64,000 nt of DNA from Limnephilus marmoratus (GCA_917880885.1 OU862920.1:35623019-35687018), one strand, 5' to 3'. Numbered from the stretch's first letter, positions 9,933 to 20,226 are shown. A program made the numbers and translations. Notes: generated from the letters alone by a model not told the origin.

Positions 9933-10103
9933 TTTGACGTCGCTCTTCCTATAGCCATCGTGGATCTTCCAGACGTGCTCGGGGCCGCAGGAGGCAACCT
10001 CCTTGCCGATGTCGAACAACTCCGTGATGGGGTTGTTGTCCCAAGGGTTGTGGACCACCACCGGCGTGCTCTTGAACTTGGCGAACATGCTGGACGCAAG
10101 CAT
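9933..10103 (-). CDS. SCYL2-like pseudokinase, N-terminal coding exon
   Basis: A 57-codon minus-strand exon starts at ATG 10101-10103 or, six residues shorter at the N-terminus, at ATG 10086-10088 (MFAKFKST, which lines up with the MLNKLKST start of SCYL2 proteins). It continues through NPITELFDIGKEVASCG and VWKIHDGYRKSD, the pattern NPVTxxFDxGxxxASxG...WKIxxGxxKS that opens SCYL2. SCYL2 is a catalytically impaired SCY1-family kinase-like protein of clathrin-coated vesicles, acting in trans-Golgi/endosome traffic. The exon ends AAA|GTAAGTG (9933/9932), a consensus donor in phase 0. Third codon positions are mostly G or C, unlike the AT-rich surroundings, as expected for a conserved exon. Upstream, TTTCTTTCAG at about 10221-10230 (minus) could be an acceptor, making 10104-10220 5' UTR. 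The frame also stays open to 10262, so a longer N-terminus is possible. Later exons were not found in the window. Confidence 0.75.
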
Positions 10104-10262
10104 CGTCCGTTCCAGGGAGTGACTGTTCAGCGCGGTTGAACTAGAACTCTTACGCTCCCAACCCTCGCCGTTCGGGTTCCCGCGAAGATGCGGAATCTTG
10201 ACACATTTACGATCGACAAGCTGAAAGAAATTCCGCTGTTGTAATGACGCGACGACCACCAC
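10104..10262 (-). other. Probable 5' UTR or extended N-terminus of the SCYL2-like exon
   Basis: GC-rich and open in the same frame to 10262. The extra residues (SSSSTALNSHSLERT just before the first candidate ATG) do not resemble the family. A polypyrimidine-CAG at about 10221-10230 on the minus strand suggests an acceptor, so most of this is likely UTR. Confidence 0.45.
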
Positions 10263-10309
10263 CGACCTTATGCGCGCTTTACCGTTTAATTGGCATAAAT
10301 TATTATTAC

Positions 10310-10850
10310 TCTTTTTTAACTTAGCTCCACAAAGGAGGCCCTGAGGAAAAAAAATTCCCTCAGGGCCTAGGTTTTTTTAGGGAAAGAAAGGAAAGAAAGT
10401 TCTGGATATTGGAGGGGACCCCACCACTTTTCCAAAGGCGTTATGAGGAAACATATGGTTTACTCCTTCACCGCACACGTCAAGACTGTACTTTTTTTTT
10501 GAACGAAGCTACATTTATTTGAACGACTCTAGACCCTCCAATATCCATGCACACGGGGTTAGTAAGCAGTATGCAAGTACTTACGTTAACATTATTCAAA
10601 AGATAAATGGAAGTAGCAGCCCGTGGAATAATTCTTCTGAAATAGGTAACGGATAAGTTCTATAGAAAGATTGAAGTTCTGGATAGGACAAAGGGTGTGA
10701 GGGCTGGGTAGGAATCTGGGGGTCAACGTATGCAGAAGTGATGGACATACGAATCTCTTCCGGGAACCGGCCCACCACGCAGTAGTTGGGAAAACGCATT
10801 CGCAGCTTAGACCTACGCCAACCTCACCTCACGAACTCGGGCACTATTGC
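10310..10850 (-). repeat. Hairpin-tailed repeat, reverse, with internal insertion
   Basis: The 3' end (10318-10400, minus strand) carries the family hairpin: AGGCCCTGAGG and CCTCAGGGCCT around a short A/T loop, next to an A tail. The body resumes at about 10640-10850 with the shared segments (CCCAGATTCCTACC-like and the tract before it). Between them, 10404-10416 and 10534-10546 are perfect 13-bp inverted repeats (GGATATTGGAGGG), marking a roughly 140-bp nested insertion. Confidence 0.7.
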
Positions 10851-12721
10851 TCAGTCAAAGTATTTTCAAAATATTTTAAGAAGTTGACTGTTTAACTCTA
10901 GTATTATGGTAAAACATCAATAGGGCGTATATTTTTGGTGCTTTAGTGTATTCAAATAAAAATGATATTCTTAAATACTAAACTCTTAAGAATGAGTAAC
11001 TTCAAACGCTGATATCTCAAAACTAGGCTTTTTGACTAACTAAAACACTCATGGTGCGATTGTATAGGTTGGATTATATAGGTAGTACCTATGTTATAGT
11101 TTTTTTTTACGTTGAATGAAAAAGGTTATTCAGAATATTTTAACGCTTGATATACTGGTACAATACTTAATATACAATATATAGGCTCTCTAAGCCATTG
11201 ATAATGAGTGGGAGTGTGATTTTCGTGTAAGTAGTTGAAATTCACATGGTACGATTATTGAATTTGAATAGGATTGGTAGCTTTTATTTCAGTTTAGAGA
11301 TGTAACGATTATATATTTCTAATCTTAGAACTCTGAAGACTTATATGTCGTGTATTTATGTTACCTCCTGCAATTTCAATAATTCTTCAAAATCAAATGT
11401 TGTTTGAATTCAAAATATTTAATTATGTTTTTCGAAATCAAAGTTTCCATTTTGCATGATAGTTCAATCCACTAATCTGATTTGAATGATATTTCAAGTG
11501 AACATGTTTTAATGATTGAATATATAATATATGTTATTAAAAAAAATGGTTTGTGGTTACGGTGTTTTAATAGCAGTATGTTAAGCATAAGGGAAACTTT
11601 TACATTTAAAACTAACGTCCCTTACACCCAAACCCGAAACCGCTTTCAAATGAACCGAATAATTGAATTTTTGAGTTTAGCGCAGCGAAAGAATCGTATG
11701 CCCTGGCTGTACATTCAATAGAGGTCATTCTACTATTTTGTTAGATGTCTGTAAATGGTTAAAAATTGTTGAAGAGGTCATAAAAAGTATGTCTAGGTAA
11801 TTTAAATATATATTTTTTTCAATAAAGAGGCAAATGAAATTAGTACACCAAAAAGAAATTGCCAGCCGAAGCTCGCAATTTTTAATAAAATTTATTAAAA
11901 AATAAAATTGCCACGGCACGAGCGGCGTCACTTAACGGATATTGCTTACACGAAATTTATTATTTTGTATTGGTATGTTATTATTAAAACGATTATAAAA
12001 ATGGAAGAAAATAAACGAATTTTCCCCTACCTTAAAATTGCACGTTGAATATGTTTCCGTTTTTGGGTTTGTATTAAACCAGCTTGCAGTTGCAGCTTCA
12101 AAGGAAACGTTATATTTAATGTGGTATACATATTAGCTGCCTGAAGATCTAAGCTTAAAATTTACTGATACGTGAAAGTATACAAAGATTATAATAATTT
12201 TTCTTTTGGCCTTGTGTAAGACGCAAATTTAAAAAATAATGTAACATTTTTTCGCTTCTTTGGCCTAAAAGTTACAACAAAATTCTGATAAAACTTGACT
12301 TCATTTTTATACTATTAATAACACGCGGATTTAAAATCGTCCATAATCGGCACATTTATCATATAAAGCCAGCAATTACAAACATACCAAGAGTAGAATT
12401 ATAGCGACGAGCAAAAATCCCATTGAAACGTTAATATTATAAATAAACTTATTAGACGTGTACTTACAAAAACTATTTATAATAATGATTTGAAATTTTT
12501 CATAAATTCATAATAATGATTTATAATTATTTTTTTTGATTTAAAATCGATTCATATTTCATGGTAGAATTCGTTTTGAATGAGTCTTTTTATTTAAAAA
12601 AAATCTTTGCAACTTTTATTCCAATAGTTTGTTTTTGACCGGACCGTTTTCGCCGTACAAATGGCATTTTTATATTTGTTCAATTAAAACCAAATCTGTG
12701 ACTTAAATTGCACCTACATCA
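10851..12721. other. Non-coding AT-rich stretch
   Basis: The largest ORF (11482-11721, plus, 79 codons) is unrecognised and AT-rich; I regard it as chance. No repeats with identifiable ends are seen. Confidence 0.45.
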
Positions 12722-13060
12722 TCTGTTAGATAACTAACCCTCGGCCATAAGTCGCCCCAAGTGGTTCGCTACATTCACGGGGTGAGGTTTGTCTAGGTCA
12801 CCAACTGCACGAATCTAACCTAGGTCTATCAGCCGGACTTTCCCGACCTTCCAACGCAGTCGGAGGGATGGATTCATCCATCCATCACTCCCAGACACAT
12901 TGGCTCCCAGATTCCTGCACACCCTCATGCCCTTTTCCTTCCCAGAACGTCCTTTCATTCCTTTCCCTATAAAGACCCTCCACACAAAATCCCCAAATAT
13001 ACAGTGGGCCTTGAGGGAATTTTTTTCCTCAGGGCCTCCTGTGTGGAGCTAACGTAAAAA
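12722..13060 (+). repeat. Hairpin-tailed repeat copy
   Basis: Shared landmarks in order: CACCCCAAGTGGTTCGCTAC-like segment, CGGGGTGAGGTTTGTCTAGG, CCCAGATTCCTGCAC, CCTTTTCCTTCCCAGAAC, ACCCTCCACACA, then the terminal hairpin (GGGCCTTGAGG ... CCTCAGGGCC), TGTGTGGAGCTAACGT and an A tail. Non-coding. Confidence 0.8.
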
Positions 13061-13225
13061 AAGAACATTACTGGTTCTATGCAATGCTACACAATTTGAC
13101 TTATACATTTTTTTTGTTTCATTGCGGTAGTAGCACGAGCGGCTCAAAATACCTCCTAGTGGGTTTATTACCTTCGTGTAGACTAGACACAGATGCATGT
13201 TACATTGTGTCAGGTTTTTTTTAAA

Positions 13226-13600
13226 TATTTTTGAGTGAATACCGCCCAACTGCTCCCTTCTGGAGCCAGTAAGATTATGGCATCCCCATTTGGGGTATGT
13301 TGTGAGGCTGAAGGTAGTGGGGAGGGGGAGGAGACGCGGAAGAGAAACCTAGCTATTCAGATCTGGTCACCAAACACGACTGAAGCCATTTCAAGAAAAT
13401 TTTCAATTCTGAATTGTGGTCCTACACGACGATACTGAGAGTATCTTTCACTCTGGAACGTGCCGCAAATATACTATAATATTATTTTAAATGAATTAAT
13501 TGTGAAATTACACAAATTAATCAATCACGCCGGGATTCGATCCCGCGACCTTCGGATTGCGAGTCAAAATCCTTACAGCTCGACCGCGCCGATCGTCAAT
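13226..13600 (-). repeat. SINE family A, reverse orientation
   Basis: The tRNA-like head lies at the right: B-box complement GGGATTCGATCCC near 13534, then the anticodon and A-box region to 13598. The body and CT-rich block extend left to a T-rich tail (A tail on minus). It aligns with 14741-15155. Confidence 0.8.
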
Positions 13601-14157
13601 TGACTAAATCTAGTGGTTTTTATTTTTTATACAGCACTATTGCTGCCAGATTTAATTTTAGCAGTTGGTTATTTATGTGTGATCATGCAAAATGCATAAT
13701 AACGTACAAACATGTTTCATGTTTTCCGACGAACAATTTAATGCAAAATGTGCACGGCATGAAGTTTACTTTTTAATTATTTTTTAAAGTTGTGGAAATA
13801 TGGCAGAGATTCAATTAATAATAAATGCCAGTTAACCGCGCGTAAGAGTAAATAATGGTTTGAAAGAAGATACTTTTCGCAATGGTATCGAGGTATCCTT
13901 TTTAAATTTACGGTCGTAAAATGATTTCGTCTTCCCGCCACAAGCGCCGGTTCTGAAACAAAGAAAAACACACAATTAGATATTTTCCCCTCGTATTTTG
14001 TTTCAGAAGATTAACTAACGGAGACGCGAGTTCACTGAACACATAAAAATAATACAAGGGATAAAGGTATTTTTTTCAAAGGAAAAATATTTTGTCGGCG
14101 TGCATAAATAAACTTGTATATATTTTTTTAATTTCGATGTCGATAATGAAAATATTG
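13601..14157. other. Non-coding stretch
   Basis: No supported gene or repeat. Confidence 0.5.
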
Positions 14158-14360
14158 GGCTGAAGTAAATTCTTTACTAAAAAAACGAGTGTGCTTTAGA
14201 CCACATGACTGAAGTAAAACTTCACTGACTTATATCTTCCTCTCAACTTCTGTTCGCCTCGCCCGACCGTTCGCCTCGCCCGATCACTCTTTTCGTAACG
14301 TTGCTTTTTCGTCTAATCGAGTTTCAAATCACAATGGCGCTAAAAAGTTTTCACTTCAAT
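14158..14360 (-). repeat. Chimeric MITE (family D body, family C end)
   Basis: From the left it is the reverse complement of the D copy at 57283-57450 (GAGTGTGCTTTAGACC, CTGAAGTAAAACTTCAC, TTCGCCTCGCCCGA twice, CTTTTCGTAACG). At about 14312 it switches to the C-family end (GAGTTTCAAATCACAATGG, CGCTAAAAAGTTTTCACTTC). CGCCTCGCCCGA is duplicated in tandem. Confidence 0.7.
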
Positions 14361-14740
14361 GAAAATAACAAAATACTTGAAGAACCTACTTATTTCTGAT
14401 TGGCAATCCGTCGTTAAAAAACAGATTGCCATCCCCAATAGTCAGATGCAACATAGACATGCTGAGTCGTTCGACAGGTATTTCAATGAAGTTTGCATCC
14501 TGAACCGAATTGAACTCCTCTGTACCGGTGCACTTAAGACACGAGAGGAACACCCGTTCACTTTACTGACAATCGGACTTAAGAAGTTAGATGGGCCCGA
14601 AAATTTGAAAAAATACATTTTTTTTCTTTTATCGACCGACATATATTATTTTAAATGAAGCAGCTGCATCAGGCTCTTTGTTATATGGTGCTGAAAACGA
14701 CGATTCTACGTGTTATAAAAAAATCTTCTACTTTTTTTTT
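14361..14740. other. Unassigned stretch with an unrecognised 99-codon ORF
   Basis: A plus ORF (14359-14658) and a minus ORF (14442-14642) overlap. Neither shows a family motif I recognise. Composition is slightly richer in GC than the flanks. The plus ORF begins inside the MITE end, which argues against it being a host gene. Confidence 0.2.
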
Positions 14741-15155
14741 TTTTTTTTTACAGTGAATACCGCACAAGAATCTCAACTGCTCCCGTCTGGAGCCAGTGAG
14801 ACTATGGCATCCCCAATTGGGGTATGTTGTGAGGCTGAAGGTAGTGGGGAGGGGAAGGAGGTGGGGAAGAGGAAGGTTGGGAAGTACCTGGCTATTCAGA
14901 TCTGGTCACTAAACACGGCTAAAGCCATTTTCAAGCAACGTTTCAATTCTGAATGGTGGTCTTACACCAGGGCGATACTAATAGTATCTTCCACTCTGGA
15001 ACATGCCGCAAATATACTATATATTATTTTAAATGAATTAATTGTGAAATAACACAAATTAATCAAATAAAATTTATTTGCGCATGCCGGGTTCGAACCC
15101 GCGACCTCCGGAATGTGAGTCAAGAGTCTTAGCCACTGGACTACGGAGGTCGTCT
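14741..15155 (-). repeat. SINE family A, near full length, reverse orientation
   Basis: On the minus strand: tRNA-like head (A-box-like TAGTCCAGTGGCTAAG near 15128-15143; B box GGGTTCGAACCC at 15090-15101), then a body with AATTAATTTGTGTT, CCAGAGTGGAAGATAC and a CT-rich block, ending near GTGCGGTATTCAC plus an A tail (T run at 14733-14749). This is the best-preserved reverse copy in the window, about 415 bp. Confidence 0.85.
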
Positions 15156-15239
15156 TGAAACTTGAAACTTCAATCGCGTTTATTTCGAAACATCATTTTT
15201 GAAGTCAGTAGATACGAGTTCTCAGAAACCAATGCACCG

Positions 15240-15645
15240 ATATGATTGAAATTTGGCGACCTGTAAAACGAATTAAAATAAAAAGACCAGAAAAAAATTT
15301 TAAACCAGTTAAACGACCAGAATGAAGAATTTTTTTTTCGACTACAAATATATTTACTGCGCTATACGTAGTGTAAATTGTAGCAAAAAATGAAATATTT
15401 TGCATACGACTCTGCCAAAAATTCAAATTTCAATTTTTGAGAAATTCTTCATTCAAGAACAAGTCGTTAGGCACGATTTCTCTGAAATCATTGAAATTTG
15501 GCGACCAGTACCTAAACGAAGAATTTTTTATTTATTTTTCGACTACAAATATATTTACTGCGCGATACGTAGTGTAAATTGTGCCAAAAATGAATTATTT
15601 TGCATACAACTCTGCCAAAAATTCAAATTTCAATTTTTGTGCAAT
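15240..15645. repeat. Direct duplication flanking the Gypsy element
   Basis: Two diverged copies (about 15243-15436 and 15488-15645) share ATTGAAATTTGGCGACC, TCGACTACAAATATATTTAC, GATACGTAGTGTAAATTG and TCTGCCAAAAATTCAAATTT in the same order. The second ends where homology to pol begins (about 15662). Confidence 0.75.
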
Positions 15646-15661
15646 CCTCAAAATTCAATAA

Positions 15662-17281
15662 ATCCCGGAGGTTTTTTCGGAGAAACTGGGTAAATTCAAT
15701 AAATATAAAGTGCATTTGAAATTAAAAGAGAATGCGGAACCGAAATTTTGCAATCCGAGAAATATACCGTTTGCTTTAAAAGCAAAGGTTGAATCGGAAT
15801 TGGGCCGTTTACAATCGGAAGGTATTTTAGTTCCGGTAAACTATAGTAAGTTTGCGTCACCAATCGTTCCCATAGTAAAAAGTAATGGGGAAATAAGGAT
15901 TTGCGGTGATTATAAGGCAACAATAAATCCACAGCTAGTGGTAGATAAATATCCGATGCCACGGATAGAATGGTTATTTTCTCAAATGGCGGGTAGAATA
16001 ATTTTTTCCAAGATTGACTTGAGGCAAGCGTACCTACAATTAGAACTAGATGAGGAAAGTCAAGATTTCACAACTATATCTACTCATTTAGGATTGTTTA
16101 AATTCACGAGATTAGTGTTTGGAATTAATAGCGCACCGGCTATTTTTTGTAAAACGATAGCTTCATGCTTGCAAGGTTTGAAAAAAACAGCGGTATTTTT
16201 AGATGATATTGTTGTAACAGGAGATTCGGAAGAAGAACATAATGAGAATTTAACAGCAGTGTTAAATAGATTAAAAGATTGTGGATTTAGTGTAAATATT
16301 CACAAGTGTATTTTTAAGGCGTCATCAGTAACTTTTCTAGGGTTTGAAGTTTCAAAAGAAGGAATTAAACCATTGAAAGACAAAACTATCGCTATTAGTA
16401 AAGTATCGCAACCTAAAAACATTACTGAATTACGAAGTTTTTTGGGGTTAGTGAACTTTTACAGGTCATTTGTACCTAACATGTCTGTACTACTAGATCC
16501 GTTACATAAATTATTGAGGAAAAATACACATTTTGAGTTTAATCAAAATTGCTTGGAAGCTTTTAATAAAATTGAGTCAATTTTATGTGATGATAGAGTG
16601 CTAGCTCATTATGATCCGGATGTAACATTGAAGATTGTTACAGATGCCTCAACAAAAGGGTTGGGAGCGACATTTTTACATTGTTACGATAATAATTTAC
16701 AGAGACCGATTTCTTTTGTTTCTCGAAAATTAACTGAAGCAGAAAAGAAATATTCAATTTTGGACATAGAAGCAACAGCTATAGTGTTTGCGTTGAAAAA
16801 ATTTTTTGAGTATATTTATGGAAGGGAATTCATTTTAGAAATAGATAATGAACCGTTATGTAGAATTTTTGGTGATAAGAAAGGTATCCCAGTATTAGCG
16901 TGTAACAGACTTCAACGTTATGGGGTAATTCTGTCGTCGTTCAATTATAAAGTACAGTACGTGAAATCAGCATTGAACTGTTGGGACTATTTGTCTCGGG
17001 TTCCTGTCGAGGAACCAGTTCACGTAGAGAATGACTTTGATACTCAAATTCTAAGTTTATTTAAAAATAACAGAGATTTACCTATAGATGTACAGGAAAT
17101 TAAATCGGAATCAAGTACAGATAAAATTTTATTGGAAATTAAACATTATCTCAGAACAGGGTGGCCAAATAAAATTAACAAGGAGGATTCAAAATGGATT
17201 TACTGGATTAAACGGAATGAGTTATCCATAATTGATGATTGTTTTTTCTGGAATCATAGGCTAATAATTCCAGTAAGTTAA
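15662..17281 (+). pseudogene. pol: Ty3/Gypsy pol: reverse transcriptase and RNase H
   Basis: The frame is open from 15662; the first start-like codon is GTG at 15710. From that codon: reverse transcriptase with KIDL (residues 101-104), IFxK-type thumb motifs and the catalytic FLDD (163-166); connection domain; RNase H with TDAS (D312), E354, D379 and the terminal NCWDYLSR (D426), so all four carboxylates are present. The order and wording (YPMPRIEWLF, RLVFGINSAPAIF) suit the Mag-like/K02A2.6-like branch, which also fits the tRNA-Ser primer site near 18.86 kb. Gag and protease are missing: homology starts abruptly after the 15.6-kb duplication, so the element is 5'-truncated. A TAA at 17279-17281 interrupts the frame; coding sense resumes in the same frame 18 bases later, so this is a nonsense mutation or tiny insertion, not a domain end. 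Confidence 0.9.
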
Positions 17282-17821
17282 AGAGAAAAAAATTTAAACT
17301 TGTTACATAGATCTCATCTAGGTATATCAGAGATGAAAGGTTTAGCCAGAGGTATATTTTGGTGGCCAGGGATAGATGGAAATATTGAACTTTTAGCGAG
17401 AGGATGCGAAATTTGTTCAGAGGTTCAACCTTCGCAACCAAAGAGCGAATTGACTCCGTGGCCTATAACGGAAGAAATATGGAGTAGGGTGCATATTGAT
17501 TATGCGGGCCCAGTTGCAAATAAATATTTTCTTGTGATTATTGACTCAACCTCAAAATGGTTAGACTGTGTAGAAGTAAATTCTCCAAATTCGTATAACA
17601 CTATTAAAATATTAAAGGGTTTATTTAGTTATTTCGGGAGTGTACAGACAATAATTTCAGATAATGGAGCCGCTTTCATGTCAGCGGACTTCAAAGAGTT
17701 TTGTGAGATGAATAACATCAAACATTTAACTACTCCGGTAAATCATCCACAATCAAATGGTCTAGCAGAAAACGCGGTTCGAACGTGTAAAAATTTAAAA
17801 AAAAATGATGATAAGAAATAA
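17282..17821 (+). pseudogene. pol: Ty3/Gypsy integrase, zinc-binding and catalytic domains
   Basis: It continues the pol frame after the in-frame TAA. Counting from the codon at 17300: HHCC zinc finger (H3, H6, C36, C39), then the DDE core with HIDYAGP (D67), IISDNGAAF (D121) and PQSNGLAENAV (E157). The second D and the E are 35 residues apart, the DD35E spacing. Integrase inserts the cDNA into the genome. The frame is lost at a run of nine A residues near 17797-17805, where a one-base slip moves the rest into the next frame. Confidence 0.9.
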
Positions 17822-18425
17822 GTTTCAGTCAGGTTATGTGGAAAAATTAGGAAATTTTTTAATTGATTACAGAAATGCACCACACTGTACAACTGGTTTA
17901 GAACCTGCAGTTGTAATGTTTGGAAGGAAACTAAGGTCAAACTTGAACAGTTTTGTACCGAGAGGGGGGAGAGATAAGGATAATATAATTAAGAAAGAAA
18001 CAAAATTTAAAATGTCAAAATGTCAGGAAAATCAAAGATATTATTATAAGAGAAATAATAAAGAATCGGTGGGTTTTTCTATAAATCAAAAGGTAATGGT
18101 TAGAGATTTCAGAGACCAAAACAATGATAAATGGGTACCAGGGAAAGTGTATAAACAATTAGGAAAAAAACTTTATATAATTGAGGTAAATTTAAATGGT
18201 AAAATTATGTATTGGAAAAGGCATTTTGATCAGTTGTCTAAATTATGTGTATCATGGGAAAAGAAACACAGCAATCCTTATATCGCGTCTGAGACGAAGA
18301 GACTGTCGTATGACGAATACGATGTCTCCGGCTTTGGCCTGGATGACAGTCTAATGGGTTTTTCTCCTTCTCCTTCCAGCTCCAGTGATCCAGTGGCGTC
18401 AACGTCGGGAAATTGGAAGGACTGA
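17805..18425 (+). pseudogene. pol: Ty3/Gypsy integrase C-terminal region
   Basis: In the shifted frame the integrase continues with DYRNAPHCTTGLEPAVVMFG (the conserved YRxxPHxxTGxxPAxxxFGR motif), then a lysine-rich linker and an SH3-like module with KVMVRDF and WVPGKVYK, ending in a Ser/Pro-rich tail. The stop at 18423-18425 lies 156 bases before the LTR, as expected for the 3' end of pol. With the upstream stop and this frameshift the element cannot make an intact polyprotein. Confidence 0.85.
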
Positions 18426-18570
18426 CTACGACCACGAACACACAGATGATTCAATGAAGACAGCACTCAGATCTCGACTCAACATGAATTACTTACATTG
18501 TAAATATTGAAATATTGTATGTATTGTAAATAATTATCAGTTCATGTTGTGTAACTGTCTTCGGATTTAA

Positions 18571-18581
18571 GTGTGGAGGGA
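18571..18581 (+). promoter_or_regulatory. Polypurine tract
   Basis: GTGTGGAGGGA abuts the TGTGGTGAAC start of the LTR, the position of the plus-strand primer in LTR retrotransposons. Confidence 0.6.
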
Positions 18582-18787
18582 TGTGGTGAACGTATGTCTT
18601 GCGGTATGAAAGAGGCATGCGTGTATGAGTGAGACAGCATGAGGAACGTATAAAAGGGTGTGATTGCTGTCCACCGTCCTCTTTGCATTATCGCTTCGTA
18701 GGAAGCACACCTGTACCATATCTCGGAATAAACTCACTAAGTCTACCTACGACTCATTATTGTCAATCACCCTGAACTGAGATCACA
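18582..18787 (+). mobile_element. 3' LTR of the Gypsy element (forward)
   Basis: It begins TGTGGTGAAC and ends GAGATCACA, so the tips are inverted (TGTG/CACA). It holds a TATA box (TATAAAAG, 18649-18656) and a poly(A) signal (AATAAA, 18727-18732), defining U3-R-U5. The inverted copy at 18941-19146 has the same length (206 bp). The true end might instead lie at about 18857, just before the primer site; the flanking 19 bases are also shared between the two copies. Confidence 0.8.
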
Positions 18788-18940
18788 ATATAGAGGAATC
18801 TGGATCCACACCCGGAGTCCAGTAAAGTAATGCTGATAGGATTATCAGCATTACTTTTGGCGCAGCCGGTAGGATTATCGGATATTATGTGATGACCGTG
18901 GCCGGTTATCAGCATTACTTTGATCCAGATTCCTCTATAT
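18788..18940. repeat. Palindrome centre with tRNA-Ser primer-binding site
   Basis: The spacer between the facing LTRs begins and ends with inverted ATATAGAGGAATCTGGATC. A 14-bp hairpin (18825-18838 with 18843-18856) is followed at 18858-18875 by TGGCGCAGCCGGTAGGAT, complementary to the 3' end of insect tRNA-Ser (known form TGGCGCAGTCGGTAGGAT) with one difference. A third copy of TTATCAGCATTACTTT sits at 18906-18921. Confidence 0.75.
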
Positions 18941-19146
18941 TGTGATCTCAGTTCAGGGTGATTGACAATAATGAGTCGTAGGTAGATTTAGTGAGTTTAT
19001 TCCGAGATATGGTACAGGTGTGCTTTCTACGAAGCGATAATGCAAAGAGGACGGTGGACAGCAATCACACCCTTTTATACGTTCCTCATGCTGTCTCACT
19101 CATACACGCATGCCTCTTTCATACCGCAAGACATACGTTCACCACA
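18941..19146 (-). mobile_element. Inverted copy of the Gypsy LTR
   Basis: Reverse complement of 18582-18787 with two substitutions seen over 206 bp. It is flanked by ATAT on both sides (18937-18940, 19147-19150), compatible with a 4-bp target duplication, although ATAT is self-complementary and weak evidence. Short ORFs across it are shadows of LTR sequence. Confidence 0.85.
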
Positions 19147-19800
19147 ATATCGCCCCCGCCTAGAAAGGTCTCGAGACAGCACCGTACAATATCTGTACGG
19201 CGCCGAATATTCTCGAAGTGGCTCGTATTACCTACCGCGAGGTAGTTACTCTACCGCGGCTGTATAAGCAGCCGATCGCTCGCCCGCTGCAGTTCAGTTC
19301 AGTCTCACATTAATCGTCGGTCAACATGTAATAAGTGCTCCTGCATGGTATCGCTACGCTCCAGGGCAGCTTCCTCGAGGTCCATCACCACGTCTCAGCT
19401 ACAAGGCCCATCGTGTCTTCAGCTCCTGAGATCAGCTACATCCCGCGACTTTCAAGGCTTGCGTCACCTTCAGTCCAGGGATCAGCTCACCACTTCATGG
19501 CACCCCGAAGCCTCACCGTGCTTCGCTGCCATGGAAACACGCTCTGCCTCGCCAGGACTACCTGCTGGTGGCTCAGCACACCGAGCCACACACCGTTCAC
19601 CTCCGCGACTTAAAGCGTCGAGCAACGGCCTGGAATATAGGTCATCTCCACCGCCATGGTGTCGAGCAACTCACTGACCTTCACCACACAATCTCCATCA
19701 CACCGCACGCCTGCAGCATATCATTTACGGCACCCTGCATACATCATGTTACCGCTCACCGACCATCTGCTACGTAGCCCAATAAACGACTGACTCACCA
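19147..19800 (+). other. GC-rich block with TATA, initiator and poly(A) signal
   Basis: Markedly richer in GC than its surroundings. It contains CTGTATAAGCAGCC near 19260, an initiator-like CAGTTCAGTTCAGTCTC about 30 bases on, and AATAAA near 19781. This layout resembles a solo LTR or internal part of another LTR element, or a small transcription unit. Overlapping ORFs in several frames (up to 110 codons) show no motif I recognise and look like composition artefacts. Confidence 0.4.
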
Positions 19801-20226
19801 CTCCGACATGACGCCTTTCATTTTTGTCTCCCGCTCCCTCAAATGCACTCTTGTATTGGATTCACCATAATCTATTAGAACGCATATTAAGATAATCGAA
19901 AAAAACTGACTTTTCAACTGTTCCGGAATGTGAGAGTGGTAGCCTGTATCACAAAATGCATAAAAAAATAAAAAATTCAAAAAACATTTATGGCACAAAA
20001 ATGCAAAAAGTCCGAAAGGTGTAACATCTTATATCTTCCAGCTAACCCAACAAATGTATGTTATATCATAAAACCCAAAAATAACATGTTTTTTATTATA
20101 TGTAAATTAAAAAAGAGGTATTAAATTTATGTGAGGTATTCATTTATGGTGTAATGACATTTGTTTAAAGTAATGTTTTTGGTGATGATTTAAATTTTAG
20201 TATTTCCTTTATTTGTTTAACGTTAC
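19801..20226. other. AT-rich non-coding stretch
   Basis: Nothing supported. Confidence 0.5.

Noticed and set aside
9783..10139. 118-codon plus-strand ORF overlapping the SCYL2-like exon
   Set aside because: It is the antisense shadow of a GC-rich coding exon; family similarity and the splice donor are on the minus strand.
18991..19777. Several plus-strand ORFs of 69-110 codons
   Set aside because: Part of this is the inverted LTR and the rest is GC-rich DNA open in multiple frames; no recognisable protein motif.
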